Positions 34,624 through 43,210 of a stretch of 59,056 bases of DNA are shown here, piece after piece. Both the position numbers and the translations under genes were made by a program. The notes beneath the pieces are model-generated. The model did not search any database. It saw only the letters and a list, made by a program, of their open reading frames with translations, and had not been told where the DNA came from. The DNA is taken from contig JAOUMU010000004.1 in NCBI GenBank assembly GCA_029881335.1, positions 1-59,056 on the forward strand. The letters are read 5' to 3'. Within the stretch, counting starts at the first letter, position 1, and every line of letters begins with the position of its first letter. The stretch is from Nitrospinota bacterium. GTDB lineage: Bacteria > Nitrospinota_A > UBA7883.

Positions 34624-36879
34624 ATGATTGACAAGTCGAGGATGGGCAACCCGGGCAAATACCCGGACTACTGGCTGGATGACCAGGAGGAGCACGAAGG
34701 GCTGTTCTTTGTCTGGTGGGCGGCGCAGGCCCACAAACGCCTTGTTTTCTGGATTTGTTTCGGGGCCATTTTCCTTTGCGCCCTGGTGGTAATGCAGTTG
34801 ACTCCGCTATACACGTCGCATTCCCTGGTGTTCCTGGAAACAGGGGGAGTCAAGGTGGTGGATCTGGAATCGGCCATGGAGAAAAACTATGGAGACCGAT
34901 ACAAGGTGCAAAGCGAGATCGAGATGATCAAATCTCCCGAACTGGCCAGACGGGTGATTAATAAACTTGGGATAGACAAGCTGCCAGAGTTTTCGCCAGC
35001 CGCCAAAAAAACCTCGGTGGTGTACAACCTGTTGAACTTCATACTGCCGGCCGACTGGTCCGAGGCCCTGACCGAATCGATATGGGGAGGACAATCCCCC
35101 GTATATGACGAACAGGTCCTCAGTTCGAAGGTTCTGGAAAAATATTTGAAGCGGCTCAGTGTGAGCGGCATCAGAGAATCGCTCGTCATCAGAATAAGTT
35201 TCACCTCCGCAGACCCGAAACTGGCGGCCCTGGTGGCAAACACCATGGCCAGCGAATACACCGCGATGCAGGTGGAATTGAAGCTCGAAGAGGCGAAGAA
35301 AGCCAATTACTGGCTTCGGGACAGGCTGGTGGAACTGAAGGAAAAGCTGGAGGCCAGCGAGGCCGCCATCGGCGAGTTTTTGAGGGATAACACCCTGTTC
35401 GAGGCGGGGGGGAGGACGATGGACGCCCAGCAGATGTCGGAGTTAAACAGCCAGCTGATCATCGCCAAGTCCCAGTTCGCCCAGGCGAACGCCAAATATA
35501 TGCATTTGAAGGCGCTGTATGAGCGTGGCGACACCAGGAAGATGGTGGGCGCCGAGGAGGTCTTGTCTTCACCGGTCATCCAGAAGCTGCGAATGCAGGA
35601 AGCCGATCTGGCCAACAAAATATCGGAACTTTCCCAGGATTATGGCGAAAAGCACCCAGTAATGATCAACACCAAGGCCCAGTACCAGGATATCAAGAGG
35701 GAGATAAACGAGGAAATCGGCAACATCCTCAAGTCTCTTGATAACAATGTGGACGTGGCCCGGGTGAAAGTGTATTCCCTCCAAAGCGAGCTGGCCCGGG
35801 TGGTAGCCGAAACCGGAGCGGAGACAGGAGCCAAAATTAAACTAATGGCCCTGGAGCGAGAGGCCAACGCCAACAGGACCCTGTACGAGCAGTTCCTTGG
35901 CAGATTCAAGGAAACCAACGAGGGACAAAACCTCGAGCAGCCGGAGTCTAGGATTGTGGCCAGGGGCGAGATTCCCATCCATCCATCCTTCCCGAAAAAG
36001 CCAGCCATCTTCGCCGGGACGCTTTTCGTCGCTCTTTTATTCGGGGTATTGGCAGCCTTTTTAATTGAGAGAAGGAACATTACTCATGGTTTCATGAATC
36101 AGGATCAGATAAAGTCGATCCTCGGTATCAAGGTGCTGGGGGCGGCGCCAGAGCTGGAGTCGCTGGATATATTAGACATCTCCCCGGAGGAATGTGTCAT
36201 GTCACATCCATATTCGCCATATTCAGAAGCCATACGCTCCATATCAATGTCGTTGTACATCAACTCCGCAGAGCGAAATGAAAAAACCTACCTTTTCACA
36301 TCGTCGTTACCGGAAGAGGGAAAAACTGCTCTGTCCATCTCCCTTGCGCGGTCATGCGCCATGGACTCTCACAAGGTCCTGCATATCGATTTCGACCTGC
36401 GAAAGCCGAAAGTGCAATCCCGGATAGGGGTAAAAACAAAATTCGGCATATTGGACGTGCTCGATAAAAGATGCAAGATCAACGAGGCGATAATAATAGA
36501 CAAATCCGGCGCCCACTTCATGACCAGCGGCGCCAGAAGGCAAAGCAAGCCAACCTCCCTTAAGGTGGAACAGATAAAGAAAATGTTGGACAATCTGGCC
36601 AAGTATTACGACTTGATCCTGCTGGACTCGGCGCCTGTCCTGCCGGTGGGTGACAGCAGATCACTGGTAAAATGCGTGGATTCGGTGATATACCTGGCCA
36701 AGTGGAAAGAGACCAAGCGCGAGGCGGTGCAAAGCGGAGTACAAATCCTGCTGGATCATAACGCAAAGATTCACGGACTGGTGCTCACATCACTCGATGT
36801 TAGAGAGAACAGCCGATATTACGGCTATAAGAGCTCCTACTATTACTACGGCGACGCCTACACTCACAGCTACAGCTGA
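34624..36879 (+). CDS. Wzc-like polysaccharide co-polymerase / BY-kinase
   Basis: Inner-membrane tyrosine autokinase controlling polysaccharide chain length and export. N-terminal Wzz domain with TM1 (about 40-60), a long periplasmic coiled coil (about 200-440), TM2 (about 459-480) and a cytoplasmic kinase. Walker A is LPEEGKTA (about 562-569), Walker A' HIDFDLRKP (587-595) and Walker B LILLDSAP (664-671). The C-terminus holds nine tyrosines within about 20 residues (YYGYKSSYYYYG and following), the autophosphorylation cluster. The 751-residue length fits Wzc/EpsB fusions. The Wza-like gene is 28 bases upstream. Confidence 0.95.
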   Translation: MIDKSRMGNPGKYPDYWLDDQEEHEGLFFVWWAAQAHKRLVFWICFGAIFLCALVVMQLTPLYTSHSLVFLETGGVKVVDLESAMEKNYGDRYKVQSEIEMIKSPELARRVINKLGIDKLPEFSPAAKKTSVVYNLLNFILPADWSEALTESIWGGQSPVYDEQVLSSKVLEKYLKRLSVSGIRESLVIRISFTSADPKLAALVANTMASEYTAMQVELKLEEAKKANYWLRDRLVELKEKLEASEAAIGEFLRDNTLFEAGGRTMDAQQMSELNSQLIIAKSQFAQANAKYMHLKALYERGDTRKMVGAEEVLSSPVIQKLRMQEADLANKISELSQDYGEKHPVMINTKAQYQDIKREINEEIGNILKSLDNNVDVARVKVYSLQSELARVVAETGAETGAKIKLMALEREANANRTLYEQFLGRFKETNEGQNLEQPESRIVARGEIPIHPSFPKKPAIFAGTLFVALLFGVLAAFLIERRNITHGFMNQDQIKSILGIKVLGAAPELESLDILDISPEECVMSHPYSPYSEAIRSISMSLYINSAERNEKTYLFTSSLPEEGKTALSISLARSCAMDSHKVLHIDFDLRKPKVQSRIGVKTKFGILDVLDKRCKINEAIIIDKSGAHFMTSGARRQSKPTSLKVEQIKKMLDNLAKYYDLILLDSAPVLPVGDSRSLVKCVDSVIYLAKWKETKREAVQSGVQILLDHNAKIHGLVLTSLDVRENSRYYGYKSSYYYYGDAYTHSYS

Positions 36880-36911
36880 CAGCTGACAGCTGGCAGCGGC
36901 CGGTATGGCCC

Positions 36912-37541
36912 ATGGAAATGAACAAGGATTACACCCGATATCTCCCGATGATTTTCGGGACGGCGCTCGTCCTGTACTCCGCGCCGATGCTCATGAAAAG
37001 CTTCTTGTTGCTGGCAGGCGGCTCTACTCTGGCCAGGCTGGAGCGTGGCGATCAGGCGCGACCTGAAAGCCTGGGGATCCTTGAGCGCTCCCGCGAAATG
37101 GCCGCTTCGGTCATCGAAACGGGCAGCTCCTGGAACCAACTGTCCCTTGCCCTTGTACACCAGGCGAATTTATACGAACCCGGCTCCGCCGAACAGACCG
37201 AGAAGCTGGAGCGCGCCAGGGAGGCCCAGGGAAAGGGTCTGGGGCTACAGCCAGCCAATCCCCACAGTTGGTTGAGGCTGGCGTATATCAACCAGCGGTT
37301 GGACGCCCCCCAAAAAACCGCCGCCGCGTTATACATGTCATACTGGACCGGACCCTATGAAATACATCTGGCGGAGTACCGCCTGGCCATGAGCGCCGGA
37401 ATGTGGCAACAACTGGATAACTGGACTATGATGGCGGTTCACGCCGAGGTCAGGCTACTCAACTCTCAAAAGCCCGGATCGCTCAAGTTCCTGATGGAAA
37501 ATGACGACAATGTCCGCAACATAGCTCAGCAAGCCTTGTAA
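36912..37541 (+). CDS. Membrane-anchored TPR-like protein of the polysaccharide cluster
   Basis: A 209-residue protein with one N-terminal TM helix (about 12-36) and a helical periplasmic domain that looks like two or three degenerate tetratricopeptide units (for example PHSWLRLAYINQRLDAPQKTA, about 116-136, quoted in part as PHSWLRLAYINQ). I do not recognise the family. It starts 33 bases after the Wzc-like gene, so it is probably translated from the same mRNA, and it converges with the O-antigen ligase gene. A role in polymer assembly is an inference from position. Confidence 0.7.
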   Translation: MEMNKDYTRYLPMIFGTALVLYSAPMLMKSFLLLAGGSTLARLERGDQARPESLGILERSREMAASVIETGSSWNQLSLALVHQANLYEPGSAEQTEKLERAREAQGKGLGLQPANPHSWLRLAYINQRLDAPQKTAAALYMSYWTGPYEIHLAEYRLAMSAGMWQQLDNWTMMAVHAEVRLLNSQKPGSLKFLMENDDNVRNIAQQAL

Positions 37542-37595
37542 AGCAGTGGAGAGCCCGCATGAGTGGTGTGGGAAAAAAGCGGCCCCCCCCTATAC

Positions 37596-39017
37596 TCAGA
37601 CGGGACGAAACGAGGCCCTGGCCTGGCGCGAACCGAAGGATCGCGAGCATGCCGCCCCCGCGATAGCAGCGAATGTTACCGCGACTGCCGGGATCTGCAT
37701 TGAAAAATCGAATATGGAATGAAACCCCACCAGGATTAGCGCCGCCAGGCCCGCCGCCGAGTAAGGTCTTCCGCGATGACTCTTCTTCATGCCCCGGACG
37801 CAGGTGAGCAGGATGGCGGCTATCGATACAAAGAGGAAAAAAGAGGCCGGGATTCCAAGTTCCATGGCGCTCTCCAGATATACGTTGTGCGCCGTATCGA
37901 GTTGATGAAATAGTTCGATATTCTTATACCGTTTGATTGCGTGGTTGTATGCGCCATGCCCGATGCCGGACCAGGGCCGATGGGCTATACCCTCCTTCGT
38001 GGCCTCGTAAAGGGCGAATCGGAATTCACCGCTCTCCTCCAGGTATTCCATCCGCTTTTCAAAAGCATATCCGCTGACTGTGTATACCATGGTCGTAATC
38101 GCCAGAAAGGCCATGACCAAGCCGATCCTGACGGACTTCGCCCGATGGAAAATGAAAACGAACATGGTCAGGTACACCGCCACCGCCAAAAGAGTGAACA
38201 CCAGCCCGGCCCGCGAATGGCTCAACACAAGGCCGCTAATCAGAATTACAAACGCCAGCAGACCAGGGACTACAAGGGAGGCGAAATTGCTCGTTTCCTC
38301 CGAGGATATACGGCCAGAGTCGCCAGTGGCGCTTAGTACTTGAGGGATTTTATCCGCCATTACGGCCAGCAGGCAGATGAGGCCCAGCCCGGCGTAGGTG
38401 GCGTAATGATTGTGGTTTATAAAGGTGGCCACCACATGATCCGCGGAGGGAGCCGCGAAATCATCCAGGTTGTACCAAAGAATCGTCCTGGAGCCTGTCC
38501 AGAAAACCGTGACTCCATACAGGGAATACACCACAGCTCCCGCCGCGATCCAAAACAAAAGCCGTCTGCTCCGGCGGCGGGAATGGCACAGCTGCAAAGA
38601 AAGAAAGAACACCGCGCCATATGAAGCCAGCTTCATCAGGGCGGTTTTGGTGGCCCCTGGGTCCAGGCTCAGCCTGGGGTCCACCAGTCCCCCCAGCGCC
38701 ACGGCGGTCTGGTTCCACAGCGGGTCCGCCCACCCGGCTGGGATGGGAAGATAAGCTTGGGTGAAAGACCAGGCCAGGGTGAGCATGAAAGGCGCCACGA
38801 TCCACTTGATTCTGCCTATCGGAATGAATTCCATAGACGAATTGTGGAGAAGGAGCAAGCCCCACCAGATGGTTAATATCCCGATCGCAAAGGCAAGAAG
38901 GGACCAGGACCAGGGCCTGTTGGAGCCGAAGGGAAGAGGGGCCAACAAAAGCAGCGCCACGAGGAACCGGAAGATCGTTCCCTCGTGGCGGAGCGCGTAG
39001 CCTATTCGAAAACGCAC
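37596..39017 (-). CDS. O-antigen ligase / Wzy-like polymerase family membrane protein
   Basis: Polytopic inner-membrane protein of 473 residues with about 10-12 TM helices. The family core is visible in the large periplasmic loop as HRPWSGIGHGAYNHA followed by HQLDTAHNVYLESAMELG, the WaaL/Wzy_C signature region with the conserved His. It either ligates O-antigen to lipid A core or polymerises repeat units; sequence does not decide. It starts at GTG (39017) with no strong ribosome-binding site, and converges with the Wzc cluster. It is the only predicted polymer-joining enzyme in the window; no glycosyltransferases are here. Confidence 0.9.
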   Translation of the reverse strand: MRFRIGYALRHEGTIFRFLVALLLLAPLPFGSNRPWSWSLLAFAIGILTIWWGLLLLHNSSMEFIPIGRIKWIVAPFMLTLAWSFTQAYLPIPAGWADPLWNQTAVALGGLVDPRLSLDPGATKTALMKLASYGAVFFLSLQLCHSRRRSRRLLFWIAAGAVVYSLYGVTVFWTGSRTILWYNLDDFAAPSADHVVATFINHNHYATYAGLGLICLLAVMADKIPQVLSATGDSGRISSEETSNFASLVVPGLLAFVILISGLVLSHSRAGLVFTLLAVAVYLTMFVFIFHRAKSVRIGLVMAFLAITTMVYTVSGYAFEKRMEYLEESGEFRFALYEATKEGIAHRPWSGIGHGAYNHAIKRYKNIELFHQLDTAHNVYLESAMELGIPASFFLFVSIAAILLTCVRGMKKSHRGRPYSAAGLAALILVGFHSIFDFSMQIPAVAVTFAAIAGAACSRSFGSRQARASFRPV

Positions 39018-39206
39018 GGGGGTCGCAATTCCAGCGATAATGGTTGAACAGCGTCAATCATTTCAGAAAAATAGTAGCTCCTCATAATGCAAAGAAACGG
39101 TACATCGGACCGAATCAGCTTATCATCAACCTTCATGATTTGCCATAATGTAGAGGTGGGCCAGGGAAGGGTGAATTCCACTTATAAGGAAAAGTGATTA
39201 GACGGG

Positions 39207-39395
39207 ATGATTAAGACTATATTAATGGCATTGGGGATTGTGATGATTTTTGAGGGGATCCCATATTTTGCCATTCCGGAAAGGTTGAAGGCGATGATGG
39301 CGCAAATCATGGAGATGGAAGACTCCACATTGCGGGTGATAGGGTTCATGATGATGATGGGTGGTCTGGCGCTGCTGGGTCTGAGCAGGATATGA
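39207..39395 (+). CDS. DUF2065 family small membrane protein
   Basis: A 62-residue protein with two hydrophobic helices and the DUF2065 (E. coli YjeT) pattern: MALGIVMIFEGIPYF at the start and RVIGFMMMMGGLALLGL at the end. Function of the family is unknown. Its stop overlaps the start of the hydrolase gene as ATGA, so the two are translationally coupled. Confidence 0.85.
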   Translation: MIKTILMALGIVMIFEGIPYFAIPERLKAMMAQIMEMEDSTLRVIGFMMMMGGLALLGLSRI

Positions 39396-40330
39396 TCCGG
39401 GCCGCCGTTTTTGCGATTTGCCTTCCCCTGGCGATGTTGGCGCTGGCATTGCTGGCCCTCTACGCGATCAGGTGGTATGACCTGTCGATAAGAGGTTTCG
39501 ATCCCCTCCGCCCCTGGACCGGTTGGCTAAGCGGGCATTTCGGGCGTCCAGTCCGAACCTTTGTGGCGGAGTTTCTCTATTGTATGGTAAACGCGTTCTT
39601 TTTGGTCGTGGGGTATGTTATGCGGCTATTCGGCCGGAGGAGCTCCATTCCATCCGGAAAAAACGCAGTCCAGGGGGCGCCTTTGGTAGTCCTGATCCAT
39701 GGGCTGATGAGCACGGGAGCGAACATGTGGATAATGAAGCTTCGACTAAATATGCGTGGAATTAGAAATATCGCTGTGTACGACTACGAGTCGACAAAAG
39801 GAACAGTGGAACTGCAGCGCGACAAGCTGCGCGATTTTTTGGCTACCGCCCACCAGCAGACCGGCGCCGAGGGGGTGGCGTTTATCGCCCACAGCATGGG
39901 GGGGGTGATCGCCCATGACTATGCATGCCAGTATGGCGAGGCGTGGGGGGGGACATTGGCGCTGGTTACCACAGGTTCGCCGATGCGTGGGAGCCGTCTG
40001 GCGGCTTTTGGGCTCTCCGCCGCCGCCAGGGCGCTGCATCCGGAAAATCCATATTTCACCCAACTCGGCGCTCGACGGCCACAGGCCCCCTTTGTCTGCA
40101 TAGGCTCCGTGTACGACGAACTGGTTATTCCGTACACCAATTCCTCCCACCCCCTGGCGGACCGCTTTGAGCTGGTGGATACATGCGGCCACGCTGGCCT
40201 GATATACAACGGCCGAGCCTTTGGCCATGTGATGGAGGCGCTCCGGTCAGCGCTTCCGGACGAGGCCGGCTCGGAGTGCGAGTCCATCGATGGCGGTTTA
40301 CCCGGCCATGCTCAATCTGGGAAAATCTAG
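39392..40330 (+). CDS. Membrane-anchored alpha/beta hydrolase (lipase/PGAP1-like)
   Basis: A 312-residue hydrolase with two N-terminal hydrophobic segments (about 5-27 and 62-78). The catalytic domain starts with VVLIHGLMSTG (about 98-108, oxyanion-hole HG) and has the nucleophile elbow AHSMGG (about 166-171). A late His in TCGHAGL may complete the triad, with Asp in SVYDELV as a candidate acid. It looks like triacylglycerol lipase/GPI-deacylase-like esterases acting on lipids or acylated polymers. It is coupled to DUF2065 upstream, and the tatB gene follows by 26 bases. Confidence 0.85.
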   Translation: MIRAAVFAICLPLAMLALALLALYAIRWYDLSIRGFDPLRPWTGWLSGHFGRPVRTFVAEFLYCMVNAFFLVVGYVMRLFGRRSSIPSGKNAVQGAPLVVLIHGLMSTGANMWIMKLRLNMRGIRNIAVYDYESTKGTVELQRDKLRDFLATAHQQTGAEGVAFIAHSMGGVIAHDYACQYGEAWGGTLALVTTGSPMRGSRLAAFGLSAAARALHPENPYFTQLGARRPQAPFVCIGSVYDELVIPYTNSSHPLADRFELVDTCGHAGLIYNGRAFGHVMEALRSALPDEAGSECESIDGGLPGHAQSGKI

Positions 40331-40356
40331 GCAGAGAAATATAAAAGGAACACGCG

Positions 40357-40659
40357 ATGTTTGGAATCGGATTCACAGAAATGATGATCATTCTGGTGGT
40401 GGCCCTGGTGGTGCTGGGCCCTTCGAAGCTGCCGGAGATCGCCAGAAGCCTCGGGAAGGGTTACGCCGAGTTAATACGATCCATGCGGGATGTCCGCGCG
40501 GAAGTGGACAGGGCCTCCATGGGCCTGGATGAAGAGCGAAAAATCTTCCAGAACCCGGCGAAGATGGTGGAAAACATAATGGAAACCACCTTTCCAGAAT
40601 CCAAGAAACCGGAGGAGGGGACAAAACCCAAGGTCGGCGAAAACAGCTCCAAGAGCTGA
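40357..40659 (+). CDS. tatB: Sec-independent translocase TatB-type subunit
   Basis: Inner-membrane component of twin-arginine translocation. The 100-residue protein starts MFGIGFTEMMIILVVALVVL then GPSKLPEIARSLGKG. This is the TatA/B short TM helix, GP hinge and amphipathic helix. The Glu at position 8 is the TatB-type residue (TatA usually has Gln or another polar residue there), and the longer charged C-terminal region also fits TatB. No tatC gene is in the window. AAGGA is seven bases before the ATG. Confidence 0.88.
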   Translation: MFGIGFTEMMIILVVALVVLGPSKLPEIARSLGKGYAELIRSMRDVRAEVDRASMGLDEERKIFQNPAKMVENIMETTFPESKKPEEGTKPKVGENSSKS

Positions 40660-40768
40660 TGACTGACATGATGTCCTGAATCTTTTTCCCAACCTTTTAA
40701 TCGTATGTTTAAGGGGAGAGCGAAGATCCTGTGGCGTGGGCCTCTGCGGCGCGCAAGAGAAACATTAC

Positions 40769-41233
40769 ATGGTTACGGATATGGGCGAGGAAAGTACATC
40801 GGCAGACGTGGAGGCGCCGGAAGAACCGGGCCGGAGCCGGGCCATTCTGGTGGTGGGAACCGAAGAGGGCTTCTCCAGCATGCTGGTGGATTATGCGCTT
40901 GGGCTGGCTGGAAGGATGGGGTATTCGATAGTCGCCCTGAACCTGCTGGAGGCGGATAAAAGGGAGATGCGCCGGTACCATGGCGAGACAGGTAAGAGGG
41001 AGCTGGAAACCATGCAAAAGATGGCCCAGGCCGCCGCGGAGGATTTCGGGGGCAAGGCGTGGGCTCGTAAAGTGGCTTTCAAGAGCGAATGGACCATGGG
41101 TGAGCTGGACAAGTGCGCCCAGGATATTCTTGCGCGGGAAGGTAACATAGAACTGGCGCTGACCGAGCCGGAATATTTTGGCGATAGTGATGGGGAATAT
41201 AAGTCGATCCCAACTTTCATGTATTCCGAATAA
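40769..41233 (+). CDS. Universal-stress-protein-like protein
   Basis: A 154-residue cytoplasmic protein. After an acidic N-terminal stretch of about 22 residues comes a UspA-like alpha/beta fold: RAILVVGTEEGFSSMLVDYAL, quoted in part as AILVVGTEEG, then IVALNLLEA and a helical middle. The usual C-terminal ATP-binding G-2x-G-9x-G(S/T) motif is absent, so nucleotide binding is doubtful. The start is placed at the ATG at 40769; a GTG at 40736 is possible. It lies 58 bases before an SLC13-type transporter gene, and such USP-transporter pairs are common, with the USP acting as a regulator. Confidence 0.65.
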   Translation: MVTDMGEESTSADVEAPEEPGRSRAILVVGTEEGFSSMLVDYALGLAGRMGYSIVALNLLEADKREMRRYHGETGKRELETMQKMAQAAAEDFGGKAWARKVAFKSEWTMGELDKCAQDILAREGNIELALTEPEYFGDSDGEYKSIPTFMYSE

Positions 41234-41291
41234 TCCAGGCGCTGGACCTGATAATGAACCAACCGGAAAAACGCGTTATATAAAGGCCTGG

Positions 41292-43124
41292 ATGGAACCT
41301 ATAGCCCTGACACCCCAGATGCTGACGGTGCTAGTCGTGATCGCCGTAGCCATATTACTATTTGTCACCGAACTGGTCCGCGTGGATGTGGTGGCTATAT
41401 TGATCATGGTAATTCTGCCAATCCTGGGGCTCGTGGGCCCAATGGAAGCCTTCTCCGGCCTCTCGTCAAACGCGGTGATATCGATTATTGCGGTGATAAT
41501 CCTGGGCTCCGGGCTGGACAAAACCGGCGTAATGAACAAGGTGGCGGCGCCGATAGTCCGCTTCACCGGGGGCAGCTACTCCAGGGCGGTGGTGGGGATA
41601 AGCGGCACGGTGGGAATAATATCCAGCTTCATGCAGAACATCGGCGCCGCGGCTCTCTTTCTACCCGCCACCATGCGGGTGAGTCGGCAGATCAACGTTC
41701 CCCTTTCAAGGCTTCTGATGCCGATGGGATTCAGCGCCATCCTGGGCGGCACGGTGACTTTGGTTGGTTCCAGCCCCCTGATACTGCTCAACGACCTGTT
41801 GCCGCCGGGGACAGAGCATTTCGGCCTTTTTTCCGTCACTCCCATAGGACTCATGCTGCTGATTTCCGGGCTCCTGTATTTCGCGCTGCTTGGCAGGTAT
41901 ATCCTGCCAGAGAAGAAAGGCGCCGCAGGCGAGCAACGCGCCGGAGGATTGAGAATCCTTAAAGATTACGGGGTGACACAGAAGGTCATGGAGCTGACCG
42001 TGCCGGAGGATTTCAAGGACAGCGGTAAAACCCTCGAGGATCTGGCGCTGAGAAAAGCCTTTCTGGTAACAGTGATCGGAAGAGCCAGGAGCGATGGTTC
42101 GGAAAAAGTGATCTCCCCTTTGCGGACTCACCGGGTTCTGGCGGGAGATGTCTTGGTGGTGATAGGGCGCCTGGACAACATAAAGAAAATGAGCGATTAC
42201 TTTGGGTTCATGATCCTGCCGGAAATGGTCGTTTTCCGCGAGGATATGGCCTCAGACACCGCCGGGCTGCTGGAGGCTGTGGTGGCGCCGGATTCGCCCC
42301 TTAACTGCTCCACTTTGCGAAAAGAGGGATTGTTGCAGCAGTTCGGAATTATGCCCGTGGCACTCTACCGCGAGGGAAAGGTTTTTGTGGCGGGGATCAT
42401 GGACATCCCTCTCAAACAGGGGGATACTTTGCTGCTCCACGGCTTGTGGGAAAGCTTTTCCAGGATGAGAAAATCGCCGGATCTTCTCTTCGCCGGGCCG
42501 GCGGAATATGAGGTGTTCCGCAAGGATAAAGCCAAGGCCGCCCTGTTCGCGTTCGGATTGACCATGGCCATGGTGGCCGGCATGGACGTGTTCGATTTGA
42601 AATTGTCGCTTTCCAACTGCCTGATGACCGGCGCCCTGACCATGGTGCTGCTGAAAGTTATTTCCATAGACGAGGCCTATAAAAGCGTGGATTGGCGCAC
42701 AGTGTTTCTCTTGGGCGGGTTGATCCCCCTGGGTGTGGCCACAGAAAAGAGCGGGACCGCAGCCTACATCGCCCAGCACATTTTAGTTCTTTTGGGGCAG
42801 GTCTCCCCAATCACCCTTCTGCTGGTGATCGCGGTTCTTACCACTGGGTTCACCTTGGTGATATCCAACGTGGGGGCTACCGTGTTGCTGGCCCCGCTAG
42901 TGTGGAACATGGCCCTGGGCGCCGGCGCAGACCCGAGGCTGGCCGTGCTGGTGGTGGGGTTGGCCGCGTCGAACTCTTTTATTCTCCCCACCCACCAGGT
43001 GAACGCCTTGTTGATGGGGCCTGGAGGATACCGCACAGTTGACTACATCAGAGCCGGTGGCGTTATGACGGTCATTTTCATCGCGGTGACCATATTCGGG
43101 ATATGGGCTTTTCACGGTATATAA
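41292..43124 (+). CDS. SLC13/DASS-type anion permease with two TrkA-C (RCK_C) domains
   Basis: Inner-membrane transporter of the ArsB/NhaD-DASS superfamily (COG0471), 610 residues from the ATG at 41292. N-terminal TM block (about 5-230), a cytoplasmic insert with two RCK_C-like ligand-binding domains (about 240-400; HRVLAGDVLVVIG and LKQGDTLLLHG mark their ends), then a second TM block. This layout is typical of bacterial sulfate or dicarboxylate permeases of the SLC13 family. Sodium-motif SNT-like segments are not obvious. AAAGG precedes the start. An upstream in-frame extension overlaps the USP-like gene and is rejected. Confidence 0.9.
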   Translation: MEPIALTPQMLTVLVVIAVAILLFVTELVRVDVVAILIMVILPILGLVGPMEAFSGLSSNAVISIIAVIILGSGLDKTGVMNKVAAPIVRFTGGSYSRAVVGISGTVGIISSFMQNIGAAALFLPATMRVSRQINVPLSRLLMPMGFSAILGGTVTLVGSSPLILLNDLLPPGTEHFGLFSVTPIGLMLLISGLLYFALLGRYILPEKKGAAGEQRAGGLRILKDYGVTQKVMELTVPEDFKDSGKTLEDLALRKAFLVTVIGRARSDGSEKVISPLRTHRVLAGDVLVVIGRLDNIKKMSDYFGFMILPEMVVFREDMASDTAGLLEAVVAPDSPLNCSTLRKEGLLQQFGIMPVALYREGKVFVAGIMDIPLKQGDTLLLHGLWESFSRMRKSPDLLFAGPAEYEVFRKDKAKAALFAFGLTMAMVAGMDVFDLKLSLSNCLMTGALTMVLLKVISIDEAYKSVDWRTVFLLGGLIPLGVATEKSGTAAYIAQHILVLLGQVSPITLLLVIAVLTTGFTLVISNVGATVLLAPLVWNMALGAGADPRLAVLVVGLAASNSFILPTHQVNALLMGPGGYRTVDYIRAGGVMTVIFIAVTIFGIWAFHGI

Positions 43125-43210
43125 CCTTTCACTGATCTTTTTCTCCAAATCGCGTAATATATGGGAGCTTTGTGTCAGCGGGCGGATATCGCGCCATTTT
43201 CAGGAAAATA

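Noticed and set aside
36867..36896. Repeated CAGCTGA units after the Wzc-like gene
   Set aside because: Only about three imperfect copies across the stop codon; too short for a CRISPR, REP or attachment site.
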